The notes below the pieces were generated by a model that was given only the letters and a program-made list of their open reading frames with translations, was not told where the DNA came from and did not search any database. From positions 2,728,001-2,792,000 of the forward strand of contig OZ244066.1 of assembly GCA_965215545.1 (NCBI GenBank): a DNA stretch of 64,000 nt, written 5' to 3'. The DNA comes from MPNP01 sp965215545. GTDB lineage: Bacteria; Pseudomonadota; Alphaproteobacteria; Rhodobacterales; Rhodobacteraceae. Made by a program: the position numbers and the translations under genes. This document shows, in pieces, positions 25,406-34,115 of the stretch. Positions within the stretch are counted from its first letter, which is position 1. Each line of letters opens with the position of its first letter.

Positions 25406-26974
25406 ATGACCCGGCAGTCTCTACCTATTGGTATTCAGGACTTCACGACCATCCGGAGCGAGGACTTCTACTATGTCGACAAGACCCCGCTCATCCGGCA
25501 ACTCGTGGAGGCGGGACGGCATTACTTCCTCTCCCGCCCCCGCCGCTTCGGCAAGAGTCTGCTCCTCGACACGCTCCGGGCCCTGTTTGCCGGCGAGGAG
25601 GCCCTCTTCCAGGGCCTGGCCATCCATGACCACTGGGACTGGTCGACAACCCATCCGGTGGTGCGGCTGAGCTTTGGTGGGAGGTACAGCACCCCAGAAG
25701 AGATCGAGGGCGACATCATCGAACAGCTCGAGGCCGTCGAGGATGACCATGGCCTCACGCCTGCGCACACATCCAGCACCGGCCCGCGCCGCCTGCGCAA
25801 CGTTTTGCGTCGTGCGCATCAGAAGATGGGTCAACCGGTGGCGATCCTCGTCGACGAATACGACAAGCCGATCCTCGATGCCCTCCACGACCCCGCCCGG
25901 GCCCGCGCCAACCGCGACTATCTGCGGGGTTTCTACGGCATCATCAAGGACAGTGCCGCCCATGTCCGCTTCGTCTTTGTCACCGGCATCAGCATGGTCT
26001 CGAAGGTCAGCCTGTTCTCGGGTCTCAACAACCTCGAGGACATCAGCCTCGATCCCCGCTTTGCCACGCTCTGCGGCTACACCGAGGCCGACCTCGACAC
26101 CGTCTTTGCCCCCGAGTTGGAGGGTCTGGATCGGGACATGATCCGCAGCTGGTACAACGGCTACCACTGGCGGGGCGAAGAGCGCCTTTACAACCCCTTC
26201 GATGTGCTGTTGCTGCTGGATACCCGGGAATTCTACCCTCACTGGTTCGAGACCGGCTCGCCGACCTTCCTGTTCGAGACTCTCAAGGCCAAGTCGGTCA
26301 GCCTGCAGGAGATCGAGGGCCGGCGGATCGACCGGTCCTTGATCACGAAGTTCGATGTCGATGCCATCAGCCCCGAGGCCCTGCTGTTCCAGACGGGGTA
26401 CCTCACCATCACGGACGAAATCCGCCAGGGCCATCGCACCCTGTACCGACTGGACTGTCCCAATCAGGAGGTCAGGCTCAGCCTGAACGATCAGCTGCTG
26501 GCGACCCTGTCCCCGCAGGGCCGGGTGCCTCTGGACGAAGGCGAGACCCTGCGTGACCAGCTTGAAGCGGGCGACTTTGCCGGTTTCGCGGCCACGCTCC
26601 GCGCCTGGCTGGCCGGCATTCCCTACCAGTGGCACACCACAGACGATCTCGCCCGCTATGAGGCCTGGTATGCCAGTCTGTTGCACATGGTCTTCCGGTC
26701 CATCGGCGTCGATGTGCACGCCGAGGCCGCCACCGGCCATGGCCGGGCCGACCTGGTGGTCCATCTCGGGGATCAGGTGTTCATCCTCGAGTTCAAGATG
26801 GCGGACAGTGCCGATGCCGCCGAGGCGGCACTGGCGACTGCGCACGCCCAGATGCGGGACCAGGGCTATGCGGACGCCCATCATGGCAAGACCGTCCATC
26901 TCGTTGCCATTGCCTGTGGACGGGAGGCGCGGAATCTGCTGGAGGTGCGGGCTGAGGCGATGGAGGGCTTCTGA
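25406..26974 (+). CDS. AAA-ATPase-like plus PD-(D/E)XK nuclease domain protein
   Basis: A 522-residue protein of the AAA-ATPase_like (DUF1703-linked) type. The N-terminus has LPIGIQDFTTIR and YYVDKTPLIRQL, then Walker A-like SRPRRFGKSLLLDTL (residues ~43-57) and Walker B VAILVDEYDKPILDAL. The middle has TGISMVSKVSLFSGLNNL and WYNGYHW. The C-terminal nuclease-like domain contains GRADLVVHLGDQVFILEFK, with the D...E-x-K catalytic pattern. The ATG at 25406 follows GGAAGGA. Members of this family are multi-copy accessory genes, of unknown cellular role; mobile or defence functions have been suggested. All motifs look intact. The neighbouring HigBA remnant supports an accessory patch. Confidence 0.9.
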   Translation: MTRQSLPIGIQDFTTIRSEDFYYVDKTPLIRQLVEAGRHYFLSRPRRFGKSLLLDTLRALFAGEEALFQGLAIHDHWDWSTTHPVVRLSFGGRYSTPEEIEGDIIEQLEAVEDDHGLTPAHTSSTGPRRLRNVLRRAHQKMGQPVAILVDEYDKPILDALHDPARARANRDYLRGFYGIIKDSAAHVRFVFVTGISMVSKVSLFSGLNNLEDISLDPRFATLCGYTEADLDTVFAPELEGLDRDMIRSWYNGYHWRGEERLYNPFDVLLLLDTREFYPHWFETGSPTFLFETLKAKSVSLQEIEGRRIDRSLITKFDVDAISPEALLFQTGYLTITDEIRQGHRTLYRLDCPNQEVRLSLNDQLLATLSPQGRVPLDEGETLRDQLEAGDFAGFAATLRAWLAGIPYQWHTTDDLARYEAWYASLLHMVFRSIGVDVHAEAATGHGRADLVVHLGDQVFILEFKMADSADAAEAALATAHAQMRDQGYADAHHGKTVHLVAIACGREARNLLEVRAEAMEGF

Positions 26975-27339
26975 TCGGCCCGAAGCTGAATTTGCATGCT
27001 CCCGCCTTGTGTGCGGCATGGGCCAGAAGGAGGGTGCGGGGCAAAGCGAGGGCGGAGGAATTGCGTTCTGTAGGGGCCGCGATGGATTGCGGATCATGGC
27101 AACGGCGCATAACGGGCAGGCCACCACGCTCTGCAACCCGCAGGAGGGGTGACATCCTTGTCCCCACATTGCGAGGCCTGCGTCAGGTGGTGCTCTGGAT
27201 ACGTCCGCCCTCCCTGCCACCGGCCAACCTCAAGCCTCCCATGCACCGTTCCCGGCTGATTCGGATCGGCTTGGGGAGAGGACCAGGCGCTGCAGGCCTG
27301 CCCGCCGAGTGAACTTCTGGGGACGTTTCGGCCCCGCCA
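26975..27339. other. Intergenic region, no gene seen
   Basis: Between the convergent AAA/nuclease and fumC genes. Only short frames without motifs are present. No clear terminator hairpin with a T-run was identified. Confidence 0.5.
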
Positions 27340-28731
27340 TCACCGGGGGCCGAGCATCTGGTCCGGTCGGACGATCTGATCGAACTCCTCGGGGGTGACA
27401 AAGCCGAGCGCCACGGCTTCGGTCCTGAGGGTGGTGCCATTGGCATGGGCTGTCTTGGCCACCTTGGCGGCATTATCATAGCCGATCCTGGGAGCCAGGG
27501 CCGTGACCAGCATCAGTGATCGGTTCATCAGATCATCAATCCGCTCGCGGTTGGCGGCGATGCCAGCCACGCAACGGACGCGGAAGGAGTCGGCGGCATC
27601 CCCGAGCAGCTGGACGGACTGCAGGACATTGTAGGCCATCATCGGCTTGTAGACATTGAGCTCGAAGTGGCCCTGGCTGCCGGCCATGGCCACGGCGGCA
27701 TCGTTGCCGATGATATGCAGACAGACCTGGGTGAGTGCCTCGGTCTGGGTCGGATTGACCTTGCCGGGCATGATCGAGGAGCCGGGCTCATTTTCGGGCA
27801 GGAGGATTTCGCCAAGACCGCAGCGGGGCCCGGAAGCCAGCAATCGGATGTCGTTGGCGATCTTGAAGAGGGAGGCTGCCGCCGTGCGGACGGCGCCGGA
27901 AAAGGCCACCATTGCATCATGGGCTGCCATGGCCTCGAACCGGTTGGTGGCCGACCGGAAGGGAATCCCGGTCCCGGCGGCAATCAGTTCCACGACACGG
28001 TCCGCCCATCCCGGTCGGGTGTTGAGACCGGTCCCGACCGCCGTTCCGCCCTGGGCGAGTTCATGGAGGCCATCGAGGGCCCGGGAGATTCGTTGGCTCG
28101 CCAGCTCGACCTGCCGGGCATAGCCGGAAAATTCCTGGGCAAGGGTGAGGGGGGTGGCATCCTGGGTGTGGGTACGACCGATTTTCACGATACCATCGAA
28201 ATCGGCAACGCGCTGGAGAAGTTCGGCGTGCAGAGCCCGGAGGGCGGGGAGCAGTCGGGCTGTGGCCTCACGGGCCGTGGCGATGTGCATGGCGGTGGGA
28301 AACGTATCATTGGACGACTGGCAGAGGTTGACATGGTCATTGGGATGAATCGGGGACTTGCTGCCGATGGTGCCGCCGAGCAGCTCGATGGCACGATTGG
28401 CGATGACCTCATTGGCATTCATGTTGGACTGGGTGCCCGAACCGGTCTGCCAGACACTGAGGGGAAACTCGGCATCATGGGTCCCGGCGACAACCTCGCT
28501 GGCCGCCTTGATGATCGCCTGGCCAAGCGTTTCGTCAATCAAATCGAACTCGATATTTGCCTGGGCACAGGCCTGTTTGATGATGCCCAGAGCCCGGATG
28601 ACTGCAACAGGCTGGCGTTCCCAGCCAATGGGAAAATTCCCCAGCGATCGCTGGGTCTGGGCACCCCAGTAGCGCTCGGCCGGCACATCGATGTCGCCAA
28701 AACTGTCCGATTCTGTCCGCTGGCTTGCCAT
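27340..28731 (-). CDS. fumC: Class II fumarate hydratase
   Basis: Iron-independent fumarase of the TCA cycle, interconverting fumarate and malate; a cytosolic homotetramer. The 463-residue product starts with DSFGDIDVPAERYWGAQTQR and has the conserved SSNDTFPTAMHIA, KIGRTHTQDATPLTLAQEF, GGTAVGTGLNT and the superfamily signature GSSIMPGKVNPTQTEAL. The start chosen is the ATG at 28731; the frame is open upstream but the extra residues are not fumarase-like. Transcribed towards 27.3 kb, downstream of sspB on the same strand with about 97 bases between. Confidence 0.96.
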   Translation of the reverse strand: MASQRTESDSFGDIDVPAERYWGAQTQRSLGNFPIGWERQPVAVIRALGIIKQACAQANIEFDLIDETLGQAIIKAASEVVAGTHDAEFPLSVWQTGSGTQSNMNANEVIANRAIELLGGTIGSKSPIHPNDHVNLCQSSNDTFPTAMHIATAREATARLLPALRALHAELLQRVADFDGIVKIGRTHTQDATPLTLAQEFSGYARQVELASQRISRALDGLHELAQGGTAVGTGLNTRPGWADRVVELIAAGTGIPFRSATNRFEAMAAHDAMVAFSGAVRTAAASLFKIANDIRLLASGPRCGLGEILLPENEPGSSIMPGKVNPTQTEALTQVCLHIIGNDAAVAMAGSQGHFELNVYKPMMAYNVLQSVQLLGDAADSFRVRCVAGIAANRERIDDLMNRSLMLVTALAPRIGYDNAAKVAKTAHANGTTLRTEAVALGFVTPEEFDQIVRPDQMLGPR

Positions 28732-28828
28732 GTCACACCTGTCGGTTGTCCCCCTGCCTCCCGGTGCCACTGCTCTGGCATCGCAGCGGACCGGACACAT
28801 CGTCTATCTCAATTCCCGGCCACCGGTG

Positions 28829-29305
28829 TCAAGACTCTTCCGTCCTGTCCGCGGTCTTGCGGAAACTGTCCAGTCTGATGATCTCGGCAGGCGCCTCAAC
28901 CGGCGCGTTGTCTGCTTCTGTTGTGGCGCCAGTGGTGTGGGTCCCGATCCTGTCAAATGCGCCCGGTTCCAGAGTGAAGAGAATCGATCGGCCCAGATCC
29001 TCGAACGAAGTGATGGCGGCAAGGGGGATGGTGAGCCGGGCAGGCGCTCCATTGAAAAAGAGGGTCACGCTGAATGCAGTCCCCTCGACCTCCAGATCAT
29101 CGAACATGTGCTGCAGGATGATGCTCATGGTCTCGGGATACTCGGCCCTGATGGCATCGGGAATGACCAGATCGGGATGATCCATCTGGAACTTGATCAG
29201 AATTCCGCTCTCATAGGGAGCACCGGCCTCGCCCACGATCGCCAGCACCTTGCGGATCAGTTCAAGGAATGACTCGAACACGAGCCCGCTGTAATCGACG
29301 TGCAC
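28829..29305 (-). CDS. sspB: SspB-family ClpXP adaptor for ssrA-tagged proteins
   Basis: Alphaproteobacterial SspB binds the ssrA tag and hands tagged proteins to ClpXP. The conserved core is visible: ALRKVL-like LELIRKVLAIV, IKFQMDHPDLVIPDAIRAEY, SIILQHMFDDLEVE, VTLFFNGAPARLTIPLAAIT and SFEDL. The C-terminal ~40 residues are variable and end in a charged EIIRLDSFRKTAD, which may be the ClpX-docking tail. A GTG at 29305 with GGGG six bases upstream is preferred as start; a TTG four codons earlier also exists. It lies about 100 bases downstream of the tmRNA gene on the same strand, so tag and adaptor are neighbours. Confidence 0.9.
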   Translation of the reverse strand: MHVDYSGLVFESFLELIRKVLAIVGEAGAPYESGILIKFQMDHPDLVIPDAIRAEYPETMSIILQHMFDDLEVEGTAFSVTLFFNGAPARLTIPLAAITSFEDLGRSILFTLEPGAFDRIGTHTTGATTEADNAPVEAPAEIIRLDSFRKTADRTEES

Positions 29306-29404
29306 TTGATCCCCCAATCACGCAGTGAGTGCTGTGACCCCGTGTACCGAAGATCGGTTGCAAGCAAAAGGAAATGGCAGGCTCATGTTGCCAGGTGCCT
29401 GCCG

Positions 29405-29691
29405 AACCCCGCTGGGGCGTGCTAGATTGCCCCAGAGTCATTTCCGATTTTACGGACTGCTATGCAGCCAGCGCCACCGGGGCACGATTGTCATTGGCAA
29501 TTGTGCTGTGTGGACCGATAACAGTGGTACCTCGCTGAACGAAAGCCAACACCTTTACGCGTCCGTCAATCCTATTTCGACCCCATGGCACCTGCCAAGA
29601 CAACGGTGATCTGGTGGAGTCGCCGGGTACCGCCCCCGGGTCCGGTCCGTTTATTCCGTGCGCGTTTATCGTCATAGTCCACGAGTGGACA
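29405..29691 (-). ncRNA. ssrA: Circularly permuted two-piece tmRNA
   Basis: On the minus strand the acceptor piece comes first: a T-arm GGGGGCGGTACCC region, then CGACTCC-ACCA ending at 29612. After a ~27-base intervening segment, the coding piece begins GGGGTCG at 29584. GGGGTCG and CGACTCC form a 7-bp acceptor stem with a G-U pair at position 3 (the alanine identity element G3-U70). Further on, the tag frame reads ANDNRAPVALAA and stops with TAG at 29460-29462. Acceptor before coding piece is the permuted order of alphaproteobacteria. Outer ends are estimated: the 5' end from a promoter (29698-29726), the 3' end from the hairpin at 29412-29435. Rescues stalled ribosomes. Confidence 0.92.
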
Positions 29692-29697
29692 CTGATG

Positions 29698-29726
29698 AAG
29701 ATAGGGTGGGGGATGGCAAATGTCCA
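29698..29726 (-). promoter_or_regulatory. Promoter of the tmRNA gene
   Basis: On the minus strand TGGACA is followed after 17 bases by TATCTT, placing the transcription start near 29691, just before the acceptor piece. The spacing is ideal for a housekeeping sigma factor. The assignment is an inference from position and similarity to consensus. Confidence 0.55.
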
Positions 29727-29787
29727 CCCCCGACTGACGCCGGGCCCCTCTGACCGCCCGGGTGTGACTATTTTGTCATGTCCAGCG

Positions 29788-30213
29788 TTACCAGTGACCA
29801 ACGCTTTCCATGCTCGCCCAGGGCTCCTTGATGGGCAGCGCACCGCCTGCCTGCAGCAGCTCGATCGAGACATTGTCCGGTGAACGGATGAAGGCCATAT
29901 GCCCATCCCTTGGCGGTCGATTGATGAGAACACCATGCTCCTGCAACATCGCACAGGTGGCATAGATGTCATCGACCTCATAGGCCAGGTGGCCAAAGTG
30001 CCGGCTGTCAGAGGGCAGGCTGGCATCACCATCCCAATTGTAGGTCAATTCGACCGGACAGTCAGGCTGGTCCGGCGGTGCCATGAAGACCAGGGTAAAG
30101 CGGCCCTGTTCATTGGTCGTGCGCCGGACCTCGACCAGGCCCAGCAAGTTGTAAAATGCCATGGACTTCTCAAGATCAAGAACCCTGACCATGACATGCA
30201 GATATTTGATCAC
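29788..30213 (-). CDS. VOC-family protein, glyoxalase I (lactoylglutathione lyase) type
   Basis: A 141-residue vicinal-oxygen-chelate protein made of two beta-alpha-beta-beta-beta modules. Visible: YLHVMVRVLDLEKSMAFYN (first metal ligand His), LGLVEVRRTTN, ELTYNWDGDA (Glu ligand and typical glyoxalase ELT.N), HFGHLAYEVDDIYATCAML (second His ligand) and FIRSPDNVSIELLQ (final Glu ligand). All four metal ligands are in place, consistent with methylglyoxal detoxification as GloA. The start is GTG at 30213 with GGAG about ten bases upstream. It lies just upstream of the tmRNA on the same strand. Confidence 0.88.
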   Translation of the reverse strand: MIKYLHVMVRVLDLEKSMAFYNLLGLVEVRRTTNEQGRFTLVFMAPPDQPDCPVELTYNWDGDASLPSDSRHFGHLAYEVDDIYATCAMLQEHGVLINRPPRDGHMAFIRSPDNVSIELLQAGGALPIKEPWASMESVGHW

Positions 30214-30424
30214 TGTCGTGAGACTCCCATTGATTCAGGATTTTCCCTGTTACGCCAAACGCGATGTCTCGGCAATACCTGACCCTGTGGGGCCTGGTTT
30301 CATGGGTCCGCAGTGTTTTGCTCCAGACGTCGAGACCGTATAAGGACCCGATTGGCCGATCCTGTCACGGGAACACACCGTTCCCCGCACGGGAGTGGCG
30401 GCAGATGTGAGCAGGATGGGCAGG

Positions 30425-31342
30425 ATGAACCTGACGAACGAACAGCGGGCCGACATCGAGTCCCAGCGTGCGGCGACGGGCTCGACGCGTCGGGTTGTCA
30501 GTCCCGGTCTTGAAGCGTTGCTGTACACAGCTCACCCCGTTCTTGATCATGGATTCATTCGTGTCATCGACTACATGGGAACCGATGAGTCCATCGTGCA
30601 GGCCGCCCGCGTCTCCTATGGGACCGGGACCAAGAAGACCCGCAACGATGAGGGCCTGATCCGGTTCCTGATGCGGCACCGACACACAACACCCTTCGAG
30701 ATGTGTGAGATCAAGGTGCATGTCAAACTGCCGCTGTTTGTGGCCCGGCAATGGATCCGTCATCGGACAGCGTCGGTCAACGAGTATTCGGCCCGGTATT
30801 CAAAACTCGATAATGAGTTCTACATACCGGCCCCCGAACACCTGTCAGCCCAGTCAACCACCAATCGCCAGGGGCGAGGCGACGTCCTGACTGGCACCGA
30901 GGCCGCCGAGGTCCTGCAAATCCTCAAGGAGGACAGTGCCCGCAACTATGCAAATTACGAGCGCATGCTCACTGCCGACGACACTGGCCCCGGCCTGGCC
31001 CGGGAATTGGCTCGCATGAACTTGCCTGCCAATGTCTATACCCAGTGGTACTGGAAGATCGACCTGCACAACCTCCTGCATTTCATCCTCCTGCGCAATG
31101 ATCCGCATGCGCAGTTCGAGATCCAGTGCTATGCCGGTGAACTCGAGCGGCTGGTCAAGGCCTGGGCCCCCATCGCCTGGCAGGCCTACAGGGATTACAT
31201 GCGCGAGTCAGCCACCCTGTCCGCCACCACGATCAAACTGATCAAGCGACGCCTGGCCGGCGAGACCGTGACGTTTGAGACATCCGGTCTCACCCAGCGG
31301 GAATGGACCGAATTGCTGGACATTATTGACCTCACGAACTAG
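30425..31342 (+). CDS. thyX: FAD-dependent thymidylate synthase ThyX
   Basis: Makes dTMP from dUMP using methylenetetrahydrofolate, FAD and NADPH; replaces ThyA. The ThyX signature RHRTASVNEYSARYS is complete (RHR-x7-S). Other conserved stretches are VQAARVSYGTGTKKTRND, LIRFLMRHRHTTPFEMCE, LARMNLPANVYTQWYWKIDL, HNLLHFILLR and AQFEIQCYAGELE. The ATG at 30425 is used; an ATG three codons earlier (30416) is possible. About 305 residues, normal. Precedes the Lrp regulator by about 40 bases. Confidence 0.96.
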   Translation: MNLTNEQRADIESQRAATGSTRRVVSPGLEALLYTAHPVLDHGFIRVIDYMGTDESIVQAARVSYGTGTKKTRNDEGLIRFLMRHRHTTPFEMCEIKVHVKLPLFVARQWIRHRTASVNEYSARYSKLDNEFYIPAPEHLSAQSTTNRQGRGDVLTGTEAAEVLQILKEDSARNYANYERMLTADDTGPGLARELARMNLPANVYTQWYWKIDLHNLLHFILLRNDPHAQFEIQCYAGELERLVKAWAPIAWQAYRDYMRESATLSATTIKLIKRRLAGETVTFETSGLTQREWTELLDIIDLTN

Positions 31343-31385
31343 GGAAATATGACGCAATCATTGACCGAAATGGGTGTATTTTCCA

Positions 31386-31877
31386 ATGACAAAATCTTCC
31401 ACCTCCACGCCGTCAGCCCATCCCGAACCCGATGCAACCGACCGGAAGATCCTGCGGGAACTCATTGAGGACTCGCGGCAGACCCTCGAGGCAATATCCA
31501 GGAAGATCGGAACCTCCAAGACACCGATCTGGAACAGGATCAACCGACTGCGCAGTCGTGGGATCATCAAGCGGTTCACGGTTGAGATTGATGCGGAGAA
31601 ACTGGGATACGAAGCGTGCTTCTTCGTCCTTGTCCGCACGTCCGAGCATGAGGCGGCGTGGCAGAAAAAATTCCTGACATCAATCCGGAACCGCCCCGAG
31701 GTGCTGGAGGCCCACCGCCTGGCAGGCGATGTCGACTATATCCTCAAGGTCCTGGTGACCAACGCCAAATCCTACGATGCCTTCTACCAGGAACTCATCA
31801 AGGATGTGAAGATCTTCAATGTCACGGCCCTGCTCTCCATGGAAGAAATCAAGGCATTCACGAATCCGGCGATTTGA
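31386..31877 (+). CDS. Lrp/AsnC-family transcriptional regulator
   Basis: A 163-residue regulator. N-terminal winged HTH: DATDRKILRELIEDSRQTLE then ISRKIGTSKTPIWNRINRL and GIIKRFTVEID; C-terminal ligand-binding RAM/AsnC domain with SIRNRPEVLEAHRLAGDVDY and ILKVLVTNAKSYDAFYQEL. These regulators usually sense amino acids. The target is not indicated by neighbours (thyX upstream, sdhE downstream). The ATG at 31386 is taken; a GTG four codons earlier is the alternative. Confidence 0.92.
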   Translation: MTKSSTSTPSAHPEPDATDRKILRELIEDSRQTLEAISRKIGTSKTPIWNRINRLRSRGIIKRFTVEIDAEKLGYEACFFVLVRTSEHEAAWQKKFLTSIRNRPEVLEAHRLAGDVDYILKVLVTNAKSYDAFYQELIKDVKIFNVTALLSMEEIKAFTNPAI

Positions 31878-31899
31878 TTACAGGCCCGTGGATGAGGAC

Positions 31900-32184
31900 A
31901 TGGCAGGACATCGGGTCGAAAGCGGGACAGATCGGCTTCGTTGCCTGCAGCTTCGTTCCCGGCAGCGGGGATTGAGGGAAACCTGTGTTGTCCTGGGTGA
32001 GTTTGCCATGACCCGCCTGACCGCTGGCGATCCCGACCTGCTGGATGCATTCGAGGCCTTGCTGGCAAGACCGGATCAGGAAATCCTCGACTGGTTGCTC
32101 GGACTCGAGTCGCCGCCCGAATCTCTGGCCACGATCATTGCCGTGCTCCGTCAGGACCGGATTCGGTCCAATCGGGCAATATGA
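31900..32184 (+). CDS. sdhE: SdhE-type FAD assembly factor (SDH5 family)
   Basis: A 94-residue protein resembling SdhE/YgfY, which promotes FAD attachment to the succinate dehydrogenase flavoprotein. The N-terminal part RLRCLQLRSRQRGLRETCVV matches the family's 'RLry.s.RRGm.E.D.llg.F', including the RGxxE motif used for FAD transfer. The C-terminal part LLDAFEALLARPDQEILDWL matches the family's 'ld.fe.LL..pD.dl..Wi.g'. The typical aspartate after RGxxE is replaced (RGLRET). The start at ATG 31900 is the most plausible. Only 22 bases behind the Lrp regulator, so possibly co-transcribed. No sdh genes are in the window. Confidence 0.75.
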   Translation: MAGHRVESGTDRLRCLQLRSRQRGLRETCVVLGEFAMTRLTAGDPDLLDAFEALLARPDQEILDWLLGLESPPESLATIIAVLRQDRIRSNRAI

Positions 32185-32527
32185 GATCAATTGGATTTGT
32201 ATCGATCTATCCCATTGTCTTTTATCATTCGCTTGGCGAGATTGACGATTGATTGATTGATCAAGGAAACGTTTTAAGTCAATTGTTTACCGGAATTGTA
32301 TCAACCGTTCTGTGCCAAGAGCATGATCCGACCCGCACGGTGCCCTGGACCCGATTGATTCTGTTGAAATTCAAACTTCTAGCCGCGTTGTTGGAAGAAG
32401 TGCTCACACGTGGTCCGGATTTTCGGGCGGGGTCGCTTTTGGCTTGATTTATTTTGACATTATGGCTTGCATTCTGCGTGTATTGTGCTAGCATCAGGCG
32501 TCGGACTCTGAGGTAGGGTTTCGAGCA
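32185..32527. other. AT-richer promoter region of rodZ
   Basis: About 340 bases, clearly richer in A and T than the surrounding genes. It has a short GATT repeat run near 32250 and a promoter candidate TTGCAT-16-TAGCAT close to the gene (about 32468-32497). A second -35-like TTGACA precedes it. No gene is seen. Confidence 0.5.
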
Positions 32528-33784
32528 GTGCGATTTCAGTTCAGAAAAAACAATGACGACGGCGAGAAGGCAGGCAACTTCCAGGAACTTGGTGATGTCC
32601 TGCGCGGCCATCGGGCCAGTCTCGGCAAGTCACTGATCAATATCCAGGATGAGATCGGGCTGCGTCCCTGGATCATCCTTGCCATCGAGGGTGGCGATCT
32701 CAGGGCCTTTGCCAATCCCGGCCTGATCGGGGGGTATGTGCGGCAGTATGCCCGCTTTCTCAACCTGGATCCCGATGCGGTTCACAAACAGTTCTGCGCG
32801 CTGACAGGCCACATTGGCCGGGCCGCCACGACAGAAAGGAGGCGCCAGCAGACCTCTGTCTGGCGCCAGGGCCCGACGACGTCAGATGCCTATCGGTCCT
32901 TCAACCAATCCTCCCTGTTCCAGATGCTGTTTGGCAACATCTCCATGATTGGTGTGTTTACCGCGACATCGTTGGTGATCTTTCTGGCTGCCGCAGGCTA
33001 TGCATCACTGACACTCTACAACTACTTCAAACTCCTGACTGTCTCCGATGCCGCGTTGCAGATGGCCCAGATCGAGTTCGGAGATGGTGATCCCCGGGGC
33101 CTCGCTGCCAGCGACACCGTTCCCGGCACGGCTCAGGAGCCCGATGCCCTGCGGGGCCACACATCCCTTGAGACAATCGGTGACCTGCAACCGGTCGAGT
33201 GGGTTGAGGAGGCATTCCAGACCACGGAGGTGAATGTGGGACTCCAGACCCATGACAGCACCCGGAGCGCACCGCTCTCGCTGGAAGAGGGGGACAGAGG
33301 TTACAATCCGCTTGATGGTGTCAACGACGGGATGGACCTCCTGCCGATTCTCGAGGCCATGAACCCGCCCGCAGAGCCGGGAATGGCCGAAGACATCCAG
33401 ATCACGGCCTTTGCCACGGCGCCGATTGAGTCACCGGTGGCCGGAGCCGACCGGCCAGTTGATGTCCTGTCCGCCGGGACCGTCATTCTGCACCCGGTCG
33501 CACCCGCCTGGATCCAGGTGCAGGACTCGGAAGGGACGGTGTATATCGAAAGAATTCTGGCCAGGGGCGAGCAGTATGTCGTTCCCGATACTGACAAGGA
33601 TGTCTTTCTGCGGTCAGGCATGTCGGGGTACGTCTACATTCTGGTCGATGATCAGATCTATGGACCAGTTGGCAGCGGAACCCGGGTCGTCAAGCAGGTG
33701 TCGCTGGCTCCTGCCGCGATTGCTGATGTCTACGCTGACCGTGATCTTGGCACCGATCCGGCCGTCCTTGAGACGCTCAACTGA
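32528..33784 (+). CDS. rodZ: RodZ-like HTH/membrane protein with DUF4115
   Basis: A 418-residue bitopic protein. The N-terminal cytosolic part is a helix-turn-helix of RodZ type (LGDVLRGHRASLGKSLINIQ, PGLIGGYVRQYARFLNLDPD). One membrane segment lies around residues 138-166 (SMIGVFTATSLVIFLAAAGYA). A low-complexity periplasmic linker follows, and a C-terminal beta domain (DUF4115: PAWIQVQDSEGTVYIERIL, GTRVVKQVSLAP). RodZ links MreB filaments to the cell-wall machinery. It begins with GTG at 32528. The order rodZ then ispG is common in proteobacteria and supports the call. Confidence 0.85.
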   Translation: MRFQFRKNNDDGEKAGNFQELGDVLRGHRASLGKSLINIQDEIGLRPWIILAIEGGDLRAFANPGLIGGYVRQYARFLNLDPDAVHKQFCALTGHIGRAATTERRRQQTSVWRQGPTTSDAYRSFNQSSLFQMLFGNISMIGVFTATSLVIFLAAAGYASLTLYNYFKLLTVSDAALQMAQIEFGDGDPRGLAASDTVPGTAQEPDALRGHTSLETIGDLQPVEWVEEAFQTTEVNVGLQTHDSTRSAPLSLEEGDRGYNPLDGVNDGMDLLPILEAMNPPAEPGMAEDIQITAFATAPIESPVAGADRPVDVLSAGTVILHPVAPAWIQVQDSEGTVYIERILARGEQYVVPDTDKDVFLRSGMSGYVYILVDDQIYGPVGSGTRVVKQVSLAPAAIADVYADRDLGTDPAVLETLN

Positions 33785-34115
33785 GCATCATGCCGCAACT
33801 GTCCGATCTCCCCCGATATCGTTGGGCGCGGGCCATGGTCCGGCTGCTTGCGTGACAGGACTGGTGCCGGACCGCCAGGCCTGGCCATGGCAGGGTGCCA
33901 TGGGGTGATCTGTGCGCCCCCTTGGGACAAATTGAACAGCATGTCACGGAATGGACTCTCTGGAATTATCTGGTAGGGATTCTCTGGCAGATGCTGTAAC
34001 GGACCTGTTATCTGCCAAACCTGATCGTGGTCGGGTTGACGGGGAGAGGGTCCAACCGTCTGGCCCAATGAAACAGGCGTACGTCGATAGGGTATAGGGC
34101 GATAGGGTAAGGGTT
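33785..34115. other. Intergenic region upstream of ispG
   Basis: No gene recognised. It includes an 8-bp inverted repeat TGGCAGAT/ATCTGCCA at 33985-34017 with a 17-base spacing, and several GATAGGG-like repeats directly before the ispG start (34088-34113). The ispG promoter or an upstream regulatory site may be here. Confidence 0.45.

Noticed and set aside
27070..27100. Similar short string (ATGGATTGCGG) near 27.1 kb and 51.8 kb as a repeat family
   Set aside because: Only about eleven bases match and the flanks differ, so chance is sufficient.
25421..27220. A 599-codon open frame on the minus strand opposite the AAA/nuclease gene
   Set aside because: It is a shadow produced by GC-rich third positions of the plus-strand gene; its translation has no domain character, while the plus strand has all family motifs.
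29614..29883. Small plus-strand protein gene across 29.6-29.9 kb
   Set aside because: The frame lies antisense to the tmRNA acceptor piece and its promoter and has no protein features.
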